Source of the DNA: Phycomyces nitens
Lineage: Eukaryota > Mucoromycota > Mucoromycetes > Mucorales > Phycomycetaceae
Length of the DNA stretch: 64,000 bases
Reading direction: 5' to 3'
Assembly (NCBI GenBank): GCA_022702545.1
Contig: JAHRBC010000006.1
Location: 2,108,001 to 2,172,000, forward strand
Positions 1 through 11,663 of this stretch are shown in pieces (within the stretch, counting starts at the first letter, position 1; every line of letters starts with the position of its first letter). The position numbers were made by a program, and so were the translations under genes. Below the pieces are notes generated by a model, which saw only the letters and a program-made list of their open reading frames with translations, made no database searches and was not told where the DNA came from.

Positions 1-48
1 GAATTAAACATCCTTGAACATATGTACAGTAACATATTTTTTGCAGTG
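1..48. mobile_element. Terminus of an off-window CACTA-like element (H)
   Basis: Read in reverse from 48, the sequence begins CACTGCAAAAAATATG, which fits the CACTGC termini of elements C and D. The DNA to its right (49 onward) matches X-family DNA near 54895, where the sequence runs without a break, so H is inserted in an X-family copy. The rest of H lies to the left of the window, so its other end and target duplication cannot be checked. No coding sequence is visible. Confidence 0.6.
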
Positions 49-480
49 TAAGTACGGGATATAAAATAATTGAGAGTATATCACTGGCTAAGAGTAATAA
101 AAAACGATACCAAAATCAAAGAAACACTAGTGTGTGGTGTAGTCTAGGTACCTAGACTATACTTTTACAATTGTTAACGACGAATCATAGTGAGCCTCAT
201 CATTATGTTTTAATAGCCTTATTAAAGTATTACACATAAAATTAAACTTTACACAGGCCATTCTGGTATTCACTTCAAGTTGACATATTAAGAATACCAA
301 CTCCCCTTACTAGCATCACCCCTAGTGGAAAAAGCACTAGTGTTTAGCGCAAAAATGTCCATGAGTCAAAGGTACCTTGTGTACTAGACATTTGTTTACA
401 TAAACTCTAGTGTATACATTAACTTTGTCCACTTTTACACCCACCTGTACACCAGTGTATATCAAATTGTTTTCCCAGTG
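49..480 (-). mobile_element. Fragment of X-family CACTA element, left end, inverted
   Basis: Read on the minus strand from 480, this begins CACTGGGAAAAC and follows the left end of X1 at 54456-54895 with scattered substitutions. It ends where H is inserted. It interrupts the LINE reverse transcriptase frame: the LINE frame is readable up to the base next to 480 and then turns into X-family DNA. No gene is seen; short ORFs here are chance. Confidence 0.75.
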
Positions 481-2820
481 AGATGAACTCTTTGACAAAG
501 GGGAGTTGTTTGCCGTAGAGGGAGAGGGAAGTGGGGTTGAGGGCACGGGTGGGAGGACATATGACGGCGCACTTGGAGGGACTCCAACAGTATCCAAGAG
601 CAAAGGAGTGTTCAGCAGCGAGGTCAAGCATGCGCTGCACATCGACTTTACTGCCAAGAATGGCTACGTCATCAGCAAAGAGGAGAGAGTTGATGGGGGT
701 GGGGGAACGAATATGCCCAAAGCCATCCACACCTGAAGGAGCAAGAAGGGACTGGTAGGCATCCAACAAGGAGAGAGAGGGCGATGGGATGAAAGTGGCG
801 GAGAATGGAGTGGCAACTGTGCGAAGGAGTGGTGGCAGGGAGTTGATGTAAATGGAATAAAGATGGGGGCTGAGGACAGAACATTGCAGCACACCCGTTG
901 ATGGAACAAAAGGAGAGGAGACGAAATTGCCCAAAAGGACAGAGATAGACACATTGTCAAACATGTTGATGAGTAAGGCCAAAAGAGCAGGAGGGGTTTG
1001 ACGTTGGGCAAGAGCATGCCATATGACCCATCAGTCAATGGTATCATAGGCAGCCTTGATGTCAAGGAAGGCAACGATGGGATAGTGGTGGTGATGGGCA
1101 TAGTGGGCTTTCATGAGATCATGGAGGCATAGGGCTTGATCAAGGGCACCATAACAAGGACGGAAACCACCTTGGGAGACGTCAAGGGGAGGGGAATGGG
1201 AGTGGAGGATCAGGGCAATACACATCTTGAAGAGCTTTCTAATGACTGAGGTGAGGGAGATTGGTCAATAGTTGGCTGCTTTGGATGGATTCCCTTTTTT
1301 GAAGATGGGGAAGACTTGGGCTTGACGCCAGAGGGAAGGAACGTATGACCACTGCCAGCAGATGGTGAAGAGGAGGGAGAGGAGGGGGCAACAAAACAAC
1401 AGACGGGTTTAAGAATTTCTGCGTGAATGTGGTCTGGGCCAGGGGCTTTTCGGGTAGGGAGCCAACACATGTATTCTTCAACCATTGACGAATCAAATGG
1501 CAAGTCAACAGAGGCGAATAGGGTAAGGGAGAGGGTGTCAGGAGGAGGAGGACGGGAGACGGGAAGGATATGACTACTGTAAACAGAGGACAGGTGTGTG
1601 CACATTGTTTCAGCAGCTGCAGAGGGACCATTGTCATGTTGGAAAGTGTGTTGGGGTTGGCGGCGACGCTTCAACTGCTTGATCTTGGAGGTAGCTTTGC
1701 CAAAGTTTCTCTCCATAGCCTCACAGAAGGCATGCCAGGAAGTGCGTTTGGCGGTCTGAACAGCTTGGCGGAACTCCAGATGTGCTCATTGGTGCCGGCT
1801 CCACCAATTGATCTTGTCTATGCCACAAGCTCGACACCATTGCTTGTAGCAACCATCACGATGGTCGGCTGCCTCTTGAAGGGCAGGTGTCCAGAACTTC
1901 TTCCACTTGGAGGGATGGGGAGGGCGGTTACCTATTGAGCTACTAAGAGAGTCATAAATGAATGAGTTGAAATCGTTAGTGAGGGCATCAATGGGAGGTC
2001 ATGAGGAGGGCAGATTTTCTACAATTTCTTGCAGAGTGGAACAGAGGGTGGAGGTATATAAGTCTAAGCACTCTGGTTCCTTGAGACGGGATAGGTTCCA
2101 GAGGCGTCGAATGGGAGGGGGAGGTGGAGGGGCAGGTTGGAGGGCATAGTTAAAGGAAAGGGAGAGGAGGTGGTGGTCAGAGCCCATGGAGAGTTCAGTG
2201 GCAATGTGGAGGGAGGGGTTGGTGAGGTCGGTGTTGGTGATGAAGAGGTCAATGATGCTGCTGATTTCAACATCACAGCAAAAGGAAATGTAGGTGGGGG
2301 TGCATGGAGAGAGGGAGCTGTTAAGGACAGTGAGGGAACGTTCTTCTAGCCACTCACAGAGGGCTAGTCCGCGGGAATTGGTGGCATAATCTCCAGTGAG
2401 AGAACCCAGTCTGGCATTGAGGTTGCCACAAATAATAGTGTCATCAGTTAAAGGAATGGCTGAGAGGATGGAAAGGGCATTGGCAGTGGGCATATTTGGT
2501 GGCAGGTATAGGCAAACCAGTCAAAGAGTGCCAATCTTGATGGCAAGGGCATAATTGTTGGGCATAGGGATTTGGGTGACGGGATAAGGACAGGAGGGGG
2601 AGATTAACAATGAAACTCCCATCGACCCACAGTAGTTCCCAGCAACAGAGGATCCGTACAAATGAATTTGGGACCATGATGTGGGTATACGCGCAGGTGA
2701 TAGGAGCCATGTTTCTGTGATGAAGAGCATATGTAGGGACTGACAGTGGTTGAACACGTTGTTGATAGCACGGGGTTGAAGACCGTTTGCATTCCATAGT
2801 CCAAATGAGATCTCACTCAT
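481..2820 (-). pseudogene. LINE ORF2: AP endonuclease-reverse transcriptase, broken
   Basis: ORF2 starts at 2820 with an endonuclease N-terminus (WNANGLQPR, ITETWL). It continues with GNLNARLGS and the SDHHLLSL endonuclease signature (about 2000-2490), then KAPGPDH, FLDIKAAYDT and the FADD catalytic motif of the RT palm (about 665-1450). The frame is interrupted by TGA codons near 2521, 1999, 1790, 1267 and 1031, and by a frameshift around 1330-1380. The normally conserved GVLQGS motif reads GVLQCS. The frame ends at the X-family insertion at 480, in the RT thumb region. It would nick target DNA and prime reverse transcription if intact. This copy cannot make the protein. Confidence 0.85.
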
Positions 2821-3839
2821 TCTTCCATAAGGTTGCTGGGAGCAAGGCTACGTTTTCTTTTGAAGGCTGATTCAGCATCACCCTCCAAAGCTGTACGAGT
2901 GGGCACTTCGTCATTGCAGATCCAGCCTGCTTCAACAAAGTAATGGGCCACGGGTATGGCAACATGGGGGCGCAGGAACTTAAGGGCTTGGATGCACCTA
3001 TTGTGCTGGATTTCCATGGCCTTGTCAGCACAATTGTCAATTGACATATCCCTAAACTTAGGGTCAGCCAAGTGCTGGGGGTCCAAAGGATTGAAATCCA
3101 AGATGAGTTCAACACCAGCTTTTTCAAGCTGTGCCTTGAAGTCAGAGACAAACTGGAGGTGGACAAGGATACCAACAACACCGCGAGCAGGGAAGTTGAT
3201 GTCTAGGAGACGAGCTGTGTCAACGCCAAGGGTTCTGAGGGAACTGCGCACTTCCCTATGTGTGAGGCGGCAGGAACGTGGGATATAAACGTATTCATAT
3301 CCGTTGGGGCCAGAGGGGGCAGTGAAGACGTGCTGGGAGGCAGCAACTCGACGGGGAGAGGGACTCTTGCAGGTGGGGGGAGGGTGGTGGACGCTGGCCT
3401 TTACAGCCCAGGTGGAGGCTTCTAACCCTGGTTCCTGGGAACTGGGTGTGGGGACAGGGACGGAGAGTGAAACAACAGGGGCTGAACCCTGGGGGGAAGA
3501 GTTTTGTTTGCCCAAAACTCTGGCAAGCTGCAACTTGGTCTCAGCAAGTTCTTCTGTCAACTGGACATTTTTGGCTGCAATGGCCTCCCAGTGGGCACTG
3601 GCAGCAGTGAGGGCATCAACCTTCTTGGCAAGATCAGCAAGGTATGCCATGAGGTCACTTGGCATTCCCTGCATGAGAGATGGGGGCAATGATGTTGACA
3701 TCAGTAATCTCAACAGAAAAAAGTTGTTCGATCGTTCTGAAACTTGGTCAGTGGGTGCTATGATGGGTAAGCGTGTTGAGCATGGTGTTATGGCTGTTGG
3801 ATGCGACGTCTTGGACGATGGATGCTTGGGGATGTTCAA
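2817..3839 (-). CDS. LINE ORF1 protein (coiled-coil, probable RNA-binding)
   Basis: This 340-residue open frame precedes the endonuclease/RT frame, where LINEs encode their ORF1 RNA chaperone. Roughly residues 60-115 form a leucine- and alanine-rich heptad stretch that reads as a coiled coil, fitting ORF1 trimerisation. It is followed by a proline/serine-rich linker and a C-terminal region of about 180 residues with no zinc knuckle that I can see. The stop overlaps the ORF2 start as ATGA at 2817-2820. The frame is intact even though ORF2 is decayed. The role comes from position and coiled coil, not from a recognised motif; the start is the first ATG of the frame. Confidence 0.65.
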   Translation of the reverse strand: MNIPKHPSSKTSHPTAITPCSTRLPIIAPTDQVSERSNNFFLLRLLMSTSLPPSLMQGMPSDLMAYLADLAKKVDALTAASAHWEAIAAKNVQLTEELAETKLQLARVLGKQNSSPQGSAPVVSLSVPVPTPSSQEPGLEASTWAVKASVHHPPPTCKSPSPRRVAASQHVFTAPSGPNGYEYVYIPRSCRLTHREVRSSLRTLGVDTARLLDINFPARGVVGILVHLQFVSDFKAQLEKAGVELILDFNPLDPQHLADPKFRDMSIDNCADKAMEIQHNRCIQALKFLRPHVAIPVAHYFVEAGWICNDEVPTRTALEGDAESAFKRKRSLAPSNLMEE

Positions 3840-3921
3840 TGTTGCTATGGGTAGGTAGATATTGGCAAAAAATTACTAAAAAAAAGAAATGTTTTAGGGA
3901 AAAATATCCTATAAGCAAAAG

Positions 3922-4745
3922 TGACGCGTGTGTGTTTTGGTTGTGTGTGTAAGAATAACCAAAGGTCAAAGAAAATAGAAATATTGAAACAAGAACTAAC
4001 AATTCAACTTAGCCCCAAAATACTGGCAATTATTGAATGTTCAGATAGATGAAACAAAGATTTCTTTCAAGACAGAAAATTGATCACAGAATAGATGTTG
4101 TTTATTGATTGAAAATAAGGTGTCTTTTATAGACAATCCTTTTGAATAAAAATATGAGAAAATAAAATAAGGAAAAAACCACAACATAATGAATGAGTCA
4201 TTTGTTGGGAAAAATGAGAGGATAGTAAAATAATAATATGAAGTTGAAATAAGGAGAATAAAGAAGAAAGGAAAATAGTAAAACAAGAGGTGAATAGTAC
4301 GGATCCGCGAATCAGAGAGAGAGAAATGAGAAATAAAAGAAACGAGATGTTGGTTGGCAATTTCCAACAAATGGTAAAAGAGGAAATATAAAGAAGTGGT
4401 TGATTAAATGTTATAGATGTGAACAGAAGGTTGAGGTGAGAAAGGTAAACACAAGTTTGTACAGAGAACGAGGTAAAACATTACTTGCAACTTTTCGTGC
4501 ACAGGTGTACACGAATAAGGTTTGGCAGGAAAATGCAAAAGGCTTACCGACCTCACCAACTGCCCAAGGCACCAATTTCCAATGTCACGTGCTCCGTGAC
4601 TTAGGCCAGGCTTTCCATGCTGGCCTCCCACCTTCCAACCACGTGGACCAGACCAAGCTCCTGGACCCTTCGGCCGGACTGGCCGGACTGGCCGGACCAA
4701 GGCGAGATTCGGGGTTCTGGCAATCACCCCACCACAACCATGTCA
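3922..4745 (-). repeat. Solo LTR0 of the tRNA-proximal LTR array
   Basis: It runs TGACGCGTG...CCATGTCA, with AAAG on both sides (3918-3921 and 4746-4749), as expected for a 4-bp target duplication. Read on the minus strand it has a TATA box (CTATAAAAGACA, near 4125-4135) followed by an AATAAA-like signal about 25 bp downstream. The other LTRs of the array share this layout, so all lie in the same orientation. No internal coding region remains, as expected after LTR-LTR recombination. Confidence 0.75.
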
Positions 4746-5510
4746 AAAGTGACGCGTGGTGTGTGTATACGGTTGTGTATAGTGACGAACAATGGCAAAT
4801 AATAAAATGATAATAAAATAAAGAAAAATGACTAACAAAACTCAACAGTATATTCCCAAAATGTAACCGGGCAGAATATCACTGCTCTTCAGAGATCGAA
4901 AAGTACAAATACAATAAAATAGAACCAGTATTAAACTCAACAAAAAAGATCCCTTTTTTATTGATTGAAAACTGAATGTCTTTTATAGACATTCAGAATC
5001 AAAAAAGAATAACTAAAAATAATAAAATACATGGATGGAATTGTGCCATCGCAGTCAAGGTAAAACAAAGAATAAAGAAATAAATGAATAAAATGATGCA
5101 ATTCTAGACAACACTACGGCGAGAGGAGTGGGAACAGCTACTGAAACAGTAACATAACTGCCATTTTTTCTGATTTTAGACTGCTTTTTCTCCGCAGATT
5201 GTGGTTGAAAGGTAATGTCATCGATGCCAATTTATAAAAGTCGCATGGAATCTCTTTTCATCTGGCAATGAGGTAGTTGTAGTACCATAGAAAGGGCTCG
5301 TAAATTTTTAGGCAACCTTGTTTACCGAAATGAGCATTTTATTTGGTGTTGAAGATGTTGCGCATTCTTGAAAAAAATAATTTTTGTCCTGTGTGAACGA
5401 AACAGTAACATAACTGCCGTTTTTTGAAACCGATTTTTTGTTTTTGACATTATTAGCCACTTTGTTTTATTTGGTATTAAATATTTGGGTATGAGAAAAT
5501 AAGAGAATGA

Positions 5511-8500
5511 TTATAGGATTGATAGGTTACCCTTGGTGATACGTAAGTTGGTATTAAAAACAAAATATGGTGCAATCACAAAAAATTGATTGCTGTTTGG
5601 TGGGTATTGAATGAGACCAACTTGATGGATTATGTCATCTACGTTGATGACGGCGAAAGTTGGTGAGGGTATATGTCCATGCAGGGTATCAGTTGGTCTC
5701 TTCTTTACAATCGGGACAGAAAAGTCATGTGCCGCTGTGGTATGCTCTTTCATGACATCAACAAATGCCAAAAAGTGGGTTATGCCATGGGTATCTTTAT
5801 GCTGAAAATAAAACTCTACAGTGCCAACGAGCCAGCTTTGGATGGGTATATTGCAATGACTAGATGAAGATTTAAGAATGTGAGCAATCTCTACTTTGTA
5901 TTTCGACTAATACCAATACTTACTTTTTATATGTACAAGTAAACATGATATGATGGTTACCGCGGCTGGTCTTGTTTTTCATTTTTCGGTATATGGATGA
6001 AGAGTACACTGTAGAGTCTTTCCAAAGGCAAGAAGCAACAACAATTGATGAGTCAGCAAGCTCAGTGGTATATGTGGTGGTATTTCGGGTATAATATCTG
6101 AGCAACACATTTCTCACAATGTTGCTGCTTATGCCTTCAATGGTATCATCAAGCAACTGGGTATTACAATGAAATGGTTTCTATAGCTGGGCACCACTTT
6201 TATCGTTGGGTATATTTATGAAACTTGATTCGTTGTAGGTATGAGGATGAATGATGCTGGTATGGTTATGAAGATCGATGGCTGTATGGATATATCTGTG
6301 GATTGCAAATCGTTCTACGAGTAAGCTGGCATTTCGCCCGCCTTTGGACTTTGACCTAATGAGCTTGGAATAGACACCAATGACCCTCTCCATTGATCTG
6401 GTAGAATAACTCCTTAGAGGGCCCTGGCGTCTTATGATATGGGGTATATGGATGAGATAATGCTGGACTGGTCGGAAGACACTACGAGATAGTGTCTTTT
6501 GATGAACTTGGTATAATAGGAATGCATGCCAGTCTTTGAAATGTCTATTGAAAAAAAAGGTAATAATAAATGTTAAATAAAAGTAATGATTCACTTTTGT
6601 TTGACATACCTTTCCATTTCGTCGATCAGGGTATATGTGAGTGACCACTGTAAGGCAAGTGCACACCCTTTTACCAAGGACAAGACGGCATTTTTGGCAG
6701 CCCTGCTTGGTAAATAGGGGACAACAACTGTGGGTATAATGTATAGAAGGAAATCAAGCCAATCTACTGCACGAGTGCCATCGATTTTCTGGAAGATGTT
6801 GTCGAAGCTGCCTTGGAATGAAATGGGTATAAACTGCCTGGAGTTGGAAATGCAGTTTCCAATGGTCTCCAAGTCAGATCTGGGTATATAAAATGGGTAA
6901 TTGTCTGCTGACTGGGTATTGTCTTCTTGGGTATAGTAAAATTTGGTGTCTTTAGAGTGAGCGACAGATATAAGTTCAAAGAGGTGATGGCCGATTCCTC
7001 TTGCAATCAAATGCAGTTCGTCCAATGCAAAAAATGAAGAGCCAGAGAAGGTTGACAGTTTGGCAAAGAGACTTGGCTGGTATATGTTTTTGATCTATTA
7101 TACATAAGTATTTAGTATAAAAAGAATGATTAATTGAATATTCATATACTTACAGGGTTGCTGGTATAAAAATCTTCAACAGGTCTTAGAGGAGCAGAGC
7201 TGTCATCAAAGTATACTCCATGCCTTCTGTTATCCGCTGGCTTTCCTTTGGTCTTGCAAATGCGGCAACCAAACAAACTGTTGTGTGACCCAAGATGGGC
7301 CATGTCTGCAACTGCAGGGATATCACCAGATGCCAACAGCAAGTGGACCTTTGATCGGCATATCTCAGCCCCATTGTGCTTTATAATGAGGCCGTGAACT
7401 TCGAGGTCCTTTAGCTCATTTATGATGGGTATTAAAAATGAATCCAAATTGGATGGTTTTTTAGGACCAGGCAAAATGGCGAGTTGTATGAGGTATGGGG
7501 TGGTATATCTAAGCTTTTAATTAGTATTTTGTTTGTTTAAAATATTAATTATCTTATGGATGGATCGATGTTGAAAATGATTAAATGAATGATGGTATAT
7601 GAGGCTTTGCCTTTTTTCTGGTTGACAAAACCATCGGTATATATGCCCAAGGCAATATCATTGGGATTGGTGAACATGCCTTGTCTTACGAGCTGCTTAT
7701 AATTTTTGCCATCAAAAATATCATTGATTTCGCCGGCACGTGATTCTCTGTTGTCTCTGTATTGTAGGAGCTCTCGGATATCTGGATCAGCCAACATCTT
7801 GGATATGATGTCCCCAATGGACAAAAGCTTCATTTGGGCAACTGGTGCCTTCACCAACTCGGTTTCCATCTTGTAGCGCGCCTCGCCACAATTGGAACAT
7901 TCATATTCCCTATCAGCCATGCCGTATAGTCTACAACCTGATGGGCACACATCATAGTCATGGCCCTCCAGATCCGACTTCTTCTTGAGCAGAACATCTA
8001 CTCCTTCACCATGTCTAATCTTGGCTCCAGGCTCTAAAAAGAAAATGAATGATACAATTTATGTCAGTAATTGTTAAGTAAAATAACAGTAAGTAATATC
8101 ATTTACCCAGCATGATCTCATCATGATCCCAAATGAGTGTGTTAGCAAACCTAACAATGTCTCTGTAGGCTGCCCTAGCTATTTTATGCTGGACCACCAA
8201 GTGAGAGAGATGGATACTCAATAGTTCAGCTTTGGTGAAGGTATTGAGCCCAATTTGCTCACTATTGTATATGTGCGCTCTACCCTCAGTGGCATCAAAA
8301 GTACAGCCACATTTGTATGAAAGGCTTTCATTGGCTTCCATGATATCTGTAGAAAATGTAGGTATTATTTTGAATAAGTGTTTGTGAATCAGTGAATATG
8401 ATTTTTTATTATTATTATTACCTGAATCACCCATAGATTCATCATTATCCTGCATTTCAATATCTTCAGACAAACATTGGTGAAGTCTACTGTGGTTTTT

Positions 8501-8599
8501 CAGATGCTGGTAACTATTGAAAGTCAAGACACACTGAGCACACTGATATGTCAGCATAGACATTTTGTCTCTCGATTGGTTGGTATTAGATGAAGACAT
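5511..8599 (-). pseudogene. tnp2-type CACTA transposase of element A, disabled
   Basis: Seven exons can be placed: 8599-8422, 8346-8107, 8033-7553, 7508-7154, 7094-6610, 6544-5924 and 5859-5511. Each matches the length of its counterpart in element B. Exon 1 encodes a classical C2H2 zinc finger (C-x2-C-x12-H-x3-H, about residues 20-40). Exon 3 adds Cys pairs resembling a zinc ribbon. Exons 3-6 form the transposase core. Two lesions are clear: the donor after exon 3 reads AT instead of GT (7551-7552; B has GT), and exon 6 has a TAG at 6181-6183 where B has tryptophan. The family cuts and joins element ends. Family assignment rests on overall resemblance to fungal tnp2/CACTA proteins. Confidence 0.8.
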
Positions 8600-9111
8600 A
8601 TTTATAAAAAGTGTAACTGGCTAGGTTGGGTGAGGATGTGAAATATAGAGTTATAAAAAATCTAATGATGATAGCTTGGTAAAAAGAGTAGCTTTATATA
8701 TGATTTATTTTACACTGAATGATTGCAACAATTTTTCTATTTCTCATAGTGACGATTATGATGATGATGGCAGTATAAATTCTTCTCGGTTAATATATCT
8801 ATTAGACAAAACACCTCTTGATAATAATGCCAATGGTAGTTGAGATGTCTCTTGCTCAATGTTGGTGATAACTGTTAAATTACTTATCGGTCAATAATTT
8901 TGGTAATAGGTAAGACATGTCTTGGTTAATAATGGCGGTAATAGATAAAATACACGTCAGTCAATAATTACAATAAGTATGATATGACTAGGGTCATGTC
9001 ATTTACTTTAGATTATTAAGAGGCTATAATCATTACATATATAGTGTCTCCATGGTACATTAGTTATAAGGCTCATTTATATTTCGATTCTTAATTTACA
9101 CACCAATATAC
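8600..9111. promoter_or_regulatory. Divergent promoter region of element A, first part
   Basis: This AT-rich stretch separates the divergently transcribed transposase and accessory genes and continues past the Tc1 element at 10459-10635. The equivalent DNA in element B is 22484-23169. It contains TATA-like strings but no element I can assign with certainty. I see no gene in it. Confidence 0.4.
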
Positions 9112-9140
9112 AGTGAGCGGAACAAAGTAGCAGCCCAATG
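9112..9140. repeat. Tc1 left terminal inverted repeat
   Basis: This 29-bp repeat starts CAGTGAGCGGAACAAAG and is identical in inverse to 10430-10458. It directly follows the TA target. Confidence 0.95.
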
Positions 9141-9210
9141 TTTAATAGCCGATATTGCATCATAAATAAAAACTCTCTCTTTCCCTTCTAACACATCATT
9201 TCAAAACAAC

Positions 9211-10287
9211 ATGGAACAAACTAAATGCACAGAAAAGTCCCCAAAGGTTCACCCTTCTGGTTATAAGCAAACTGATGACACAACTCGTGCCATCATTGTA
9301 CATGAGAGCATTAAGAATGGAACAAGCCAAGTGGACATAGCTAAAAAAGTCGGTGTCGGCAAAGGTGTTGTAAAGCGTGTCCTTAAAAGTTACAGAGAAA
9401 CAGGCTCGCATAAAGCTTCTACACGATCTGGTAGACCACCAAAACTGAATAAAAGAAACAAAAGACAGATCATTCTTGAGATTAGCCGAGATCCAACAGA
9501 GCCATTAACCAAGATCTGTAAAAACTTGGCTACACCTGTAGCAGACAAGACTCTACACAAGTTTCTACGTGGAGTTGGTATTTACTCCCGTAGAATGATT
9601 TCAAAACCAAAGATTTCAGAAGTTAATCGAAAGAAGCGATTGCAATGGGCAAAAGAACATCTGACATGGAAACTCACAGATTGGAATGCTATCATCTGGT
9701 CTGATGAGTCCCGTTTCAAGCTTCACGGAAGTGATGGGTGCAGGAGAGTTCTTAGGCGCAACAAGACCAGTTTTCGCCTCAACTTCATCTCACCAACCGT
9801 GAAGTTTGGTGGTGGTGCCATTATGGTCTGGGGGTGTTTTTATGGCAAGGGTGTCGGAGTTTTAGATGTCATGAAAGGAAATATTAATTCCAAGAAGTAC
9901 ATCAGCACCTTGGAAAGAGCTTACCTCCCTTCTTTAAATGCTTTTAAGCAAGACCAAAGCTGGAGGCGTTTTAAGCTACAGGAGGACAATGCCCGATGTC
10001 ACACAAGTGCTTTGACAATGGCCTGGAAGAAAGAAAATCGTCTTCAGCTTATGGGTAACTGGCCAGCCCAAAGTCCAGACTTGAACCCCATAGAGCATGT
10101 TTGGGCTTACCTCAAGCGTCAGGTATGATCAAATAAGTACAACTTGATCAGTACCTATCATTTGAAGCATGCTGTTGAAAGGGAGTGGAAGAAAATACCA
10201 AAAGAGTATTTGGGGAGTTTAATCTCCAGCATGCCTAGAAGATGTCAGGCTGTTATTGATGCCAATGGTAATAATACCAAATATTAA
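9211..10287 (+). pseudogene. Tc1-like DDE transposase with one premature TGA
   Basis: The frame opens with a paired-like helix-turn-helix region (about residues 20-115, with an SGRPPK basic hook). The DDE core follows: WSDES, QEDNARCH and SPDLNPIEHVW. The last two acidic residues are 35 residues apart (DD35E), one more than the usual Tc1 spacing of 34. After 305 codons a TGA at 10126-10128 interrupts the frame, which then continues for 52 codons to TAA at 10285-10287 with a normal Tc1 C-terminus. CGA to TGA is the simplest origin. The protein would bind the 29-bp ends and cut and paste at TA. Nothing else is damaged, so this is a recent loss. Confidence 0.92.
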
Positions 10288-10429
10288 AAATATGTATTTT
10301 GTTATAAATTATAAAATTAAAATGTTCAATAAGTGTTTTGTAGTAATATGAGCTTCTTAACTAGTATCTTTGATATGCTTTTTCAAATATGAAAACTATG
10401 CATGTTTTCAAAATATGCAGCAACTGAAA

Positions 10430-10458
10430 ATTGGGCTGCTACTTTGTTCCGCTCACTG
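10430..10458. repeat. Tc1 right terminal inverted repeat
   Basis: This is the inverse of 9112-9140, followed by the duplicated TA at 10459-10460. Confidence 0.95.
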
Positions 10459-10635
10459 TATTCCTGATAACTGTAAATCATTTATTATATCCTAGCTTTG
10501 CCTCACAAATGATTATATCAATATATCATACTTTCTAATAAACCAAGGTGATAATAGATCCAAAGTATATATATTCTTTAATTCAAAGTACAACCTTCAT
10601 TATATTTTATATTATTAATAATTCACTTTATCAAC

Positions 10636-11663
10636 ATGTCTGACATAAACACTACCCTTATCAACTCTGTTAAGAAAGTTGAACGTGATGTTGCAGACAT
10701 TAAACAAATGTTACACAGTCTTCAAGACCAGTTTAACAACCAATTTGGCTCAAAAATCAATGAAGAAGAAGTAAACGTAATACAGCAGGGTATTATGGAG
10801 CAAAGTGGTAAGATTGTTTCTTTATCTTATTTGCATTCAATCGTTTTATTAATACATATAAATATATTTACTATTAGCTCTTGAGCGTGTGGCCAAATCT
10901 GTGAAGAGGGCTCAATTAACTGAGTATCCTAATCGACTTGGGAAACGATTGATTGATACAGATGGAGAATTCAAAGGAAAGTATGATACCCAACGGTATA
11001 ACATGCTGCTGCAAGTGCTTCATCGTCAAGACTGGGAAGCAAAGTGCAAGGAGGTCCCAGAAGGACAATCTTTGTGTCAGTTGGTCCTTCTGACAGAGCA
11101 CGAATTGACCATGAAGTGTCTTTTGCTCAAAACCTTGACCTGTGCAATCAAGCGCGACTTGATTGACAAGGATTATCTGGAAACCAAGAAAGAATGGAGA
11201 GGTATTCCAGAGCATCAAAGGGAATATTACATGATGCATCTGGAAAAACTTGCCAAGGACAGTGGCCTTGAGATTTTTAAGTGCAAACGAATGTGGTGTG
11301 CGAAGAATCTTCTTCGCAACACATTCAAAAGTGATAGCCAAACTCACAGGAGAAGAATTGTAGACAACAGCCAGGCAAGTTTATTAATTAACAACCATTT
11401 GAATACTTTATAATTAAAACGATATTTTTATTATGCTATAACAGGAAGGAGCAAGCACTTCTTTCCTTTCAGAAGATGAGGCAGGTCAGACTGGCAATGG
11501 CGCCGAATCACCGATCATGGCAGATGTGCTGTAAGTTGTTTTTGTTGTTGCTTATCTATTGCTAATCCAATGCTAACATAATATTTCTACTGTTTGATAT
11601 AGCTCTACACCACCAAGGACAAGTGTTGAGCCAGTACAAAAGAGAAAGAGAACAAGGGTTTAA
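10636..11663 (+). CDS. Accessory protein of element A (coiled-coil, basic tail)
   Basis: Four exons give a 271-residue open protein: 10636-10807, 10878-11374, 11445-11530 and 11603-11663. Residues 1-58 form a probable coiled coil (NSVKKVERDVADIKQMLHSL). The middle is charged and helical with several Cys residues, and the end is a basic tail (KRKRTRV) that looks like a nuclear signal. The intron after exon 2 begins with GC rather than GT, and B shares this. I do not recognise the family. By position it may play the role of plant CACTA TnpA, binding subterminal repeats, but that is inference. It is divergent from the transposase. The frame is intact although the partner transposase is not. Confidence 0.7.

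Larger units (their letters stand above)
481..3921 (-). mobile_element. Decayed non-LTR retrotransposon (LINE with AP-type endonuclease)
   Basis: The minus strand carries an ORF1, then an ORF2 with an AP-type endonuclease and a reverse transcriptase, the order of an APE-class LINE. The 3' part is cut off by the X-family insertion at 480. The 5' side (3840-3921) is short AT-rich leader with no gene and abuts the first LTR of the array. ORF2 is broken by several stops and at least one frameshift, so this copy is dead. Confidence 0.85.
9112..10458 (+). mobile_element. Tc1/mariner element inserted in element A
   Basis: This 1347-bp element has 29-bp perfect terminal inverted repeats starting CAGTGAGCGGAACAAAG (9112-9140 and 10430-10458), and TA on both sides (9110-9111 and 10459-10460). 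Element B has the uninterrupted site near 22655-22670 with a single TA. It carries one transposase gene, broken by a nonsense codon. Confidence 0.95.

Noticed and set aside
506..758. Two plus-strand frames near the left end
   Set aside because: They lie opposite the LINE reverse transcriptase frame and have biased, low-complexity content.
1031..2523. TGA recoding as an explanation for the LINE stops
   Set aside because: Other genes in the window use TGA as a normal stop (for example LINE ORF1, Tc1 context), and relatives have sense codons such as CGA or TGG.
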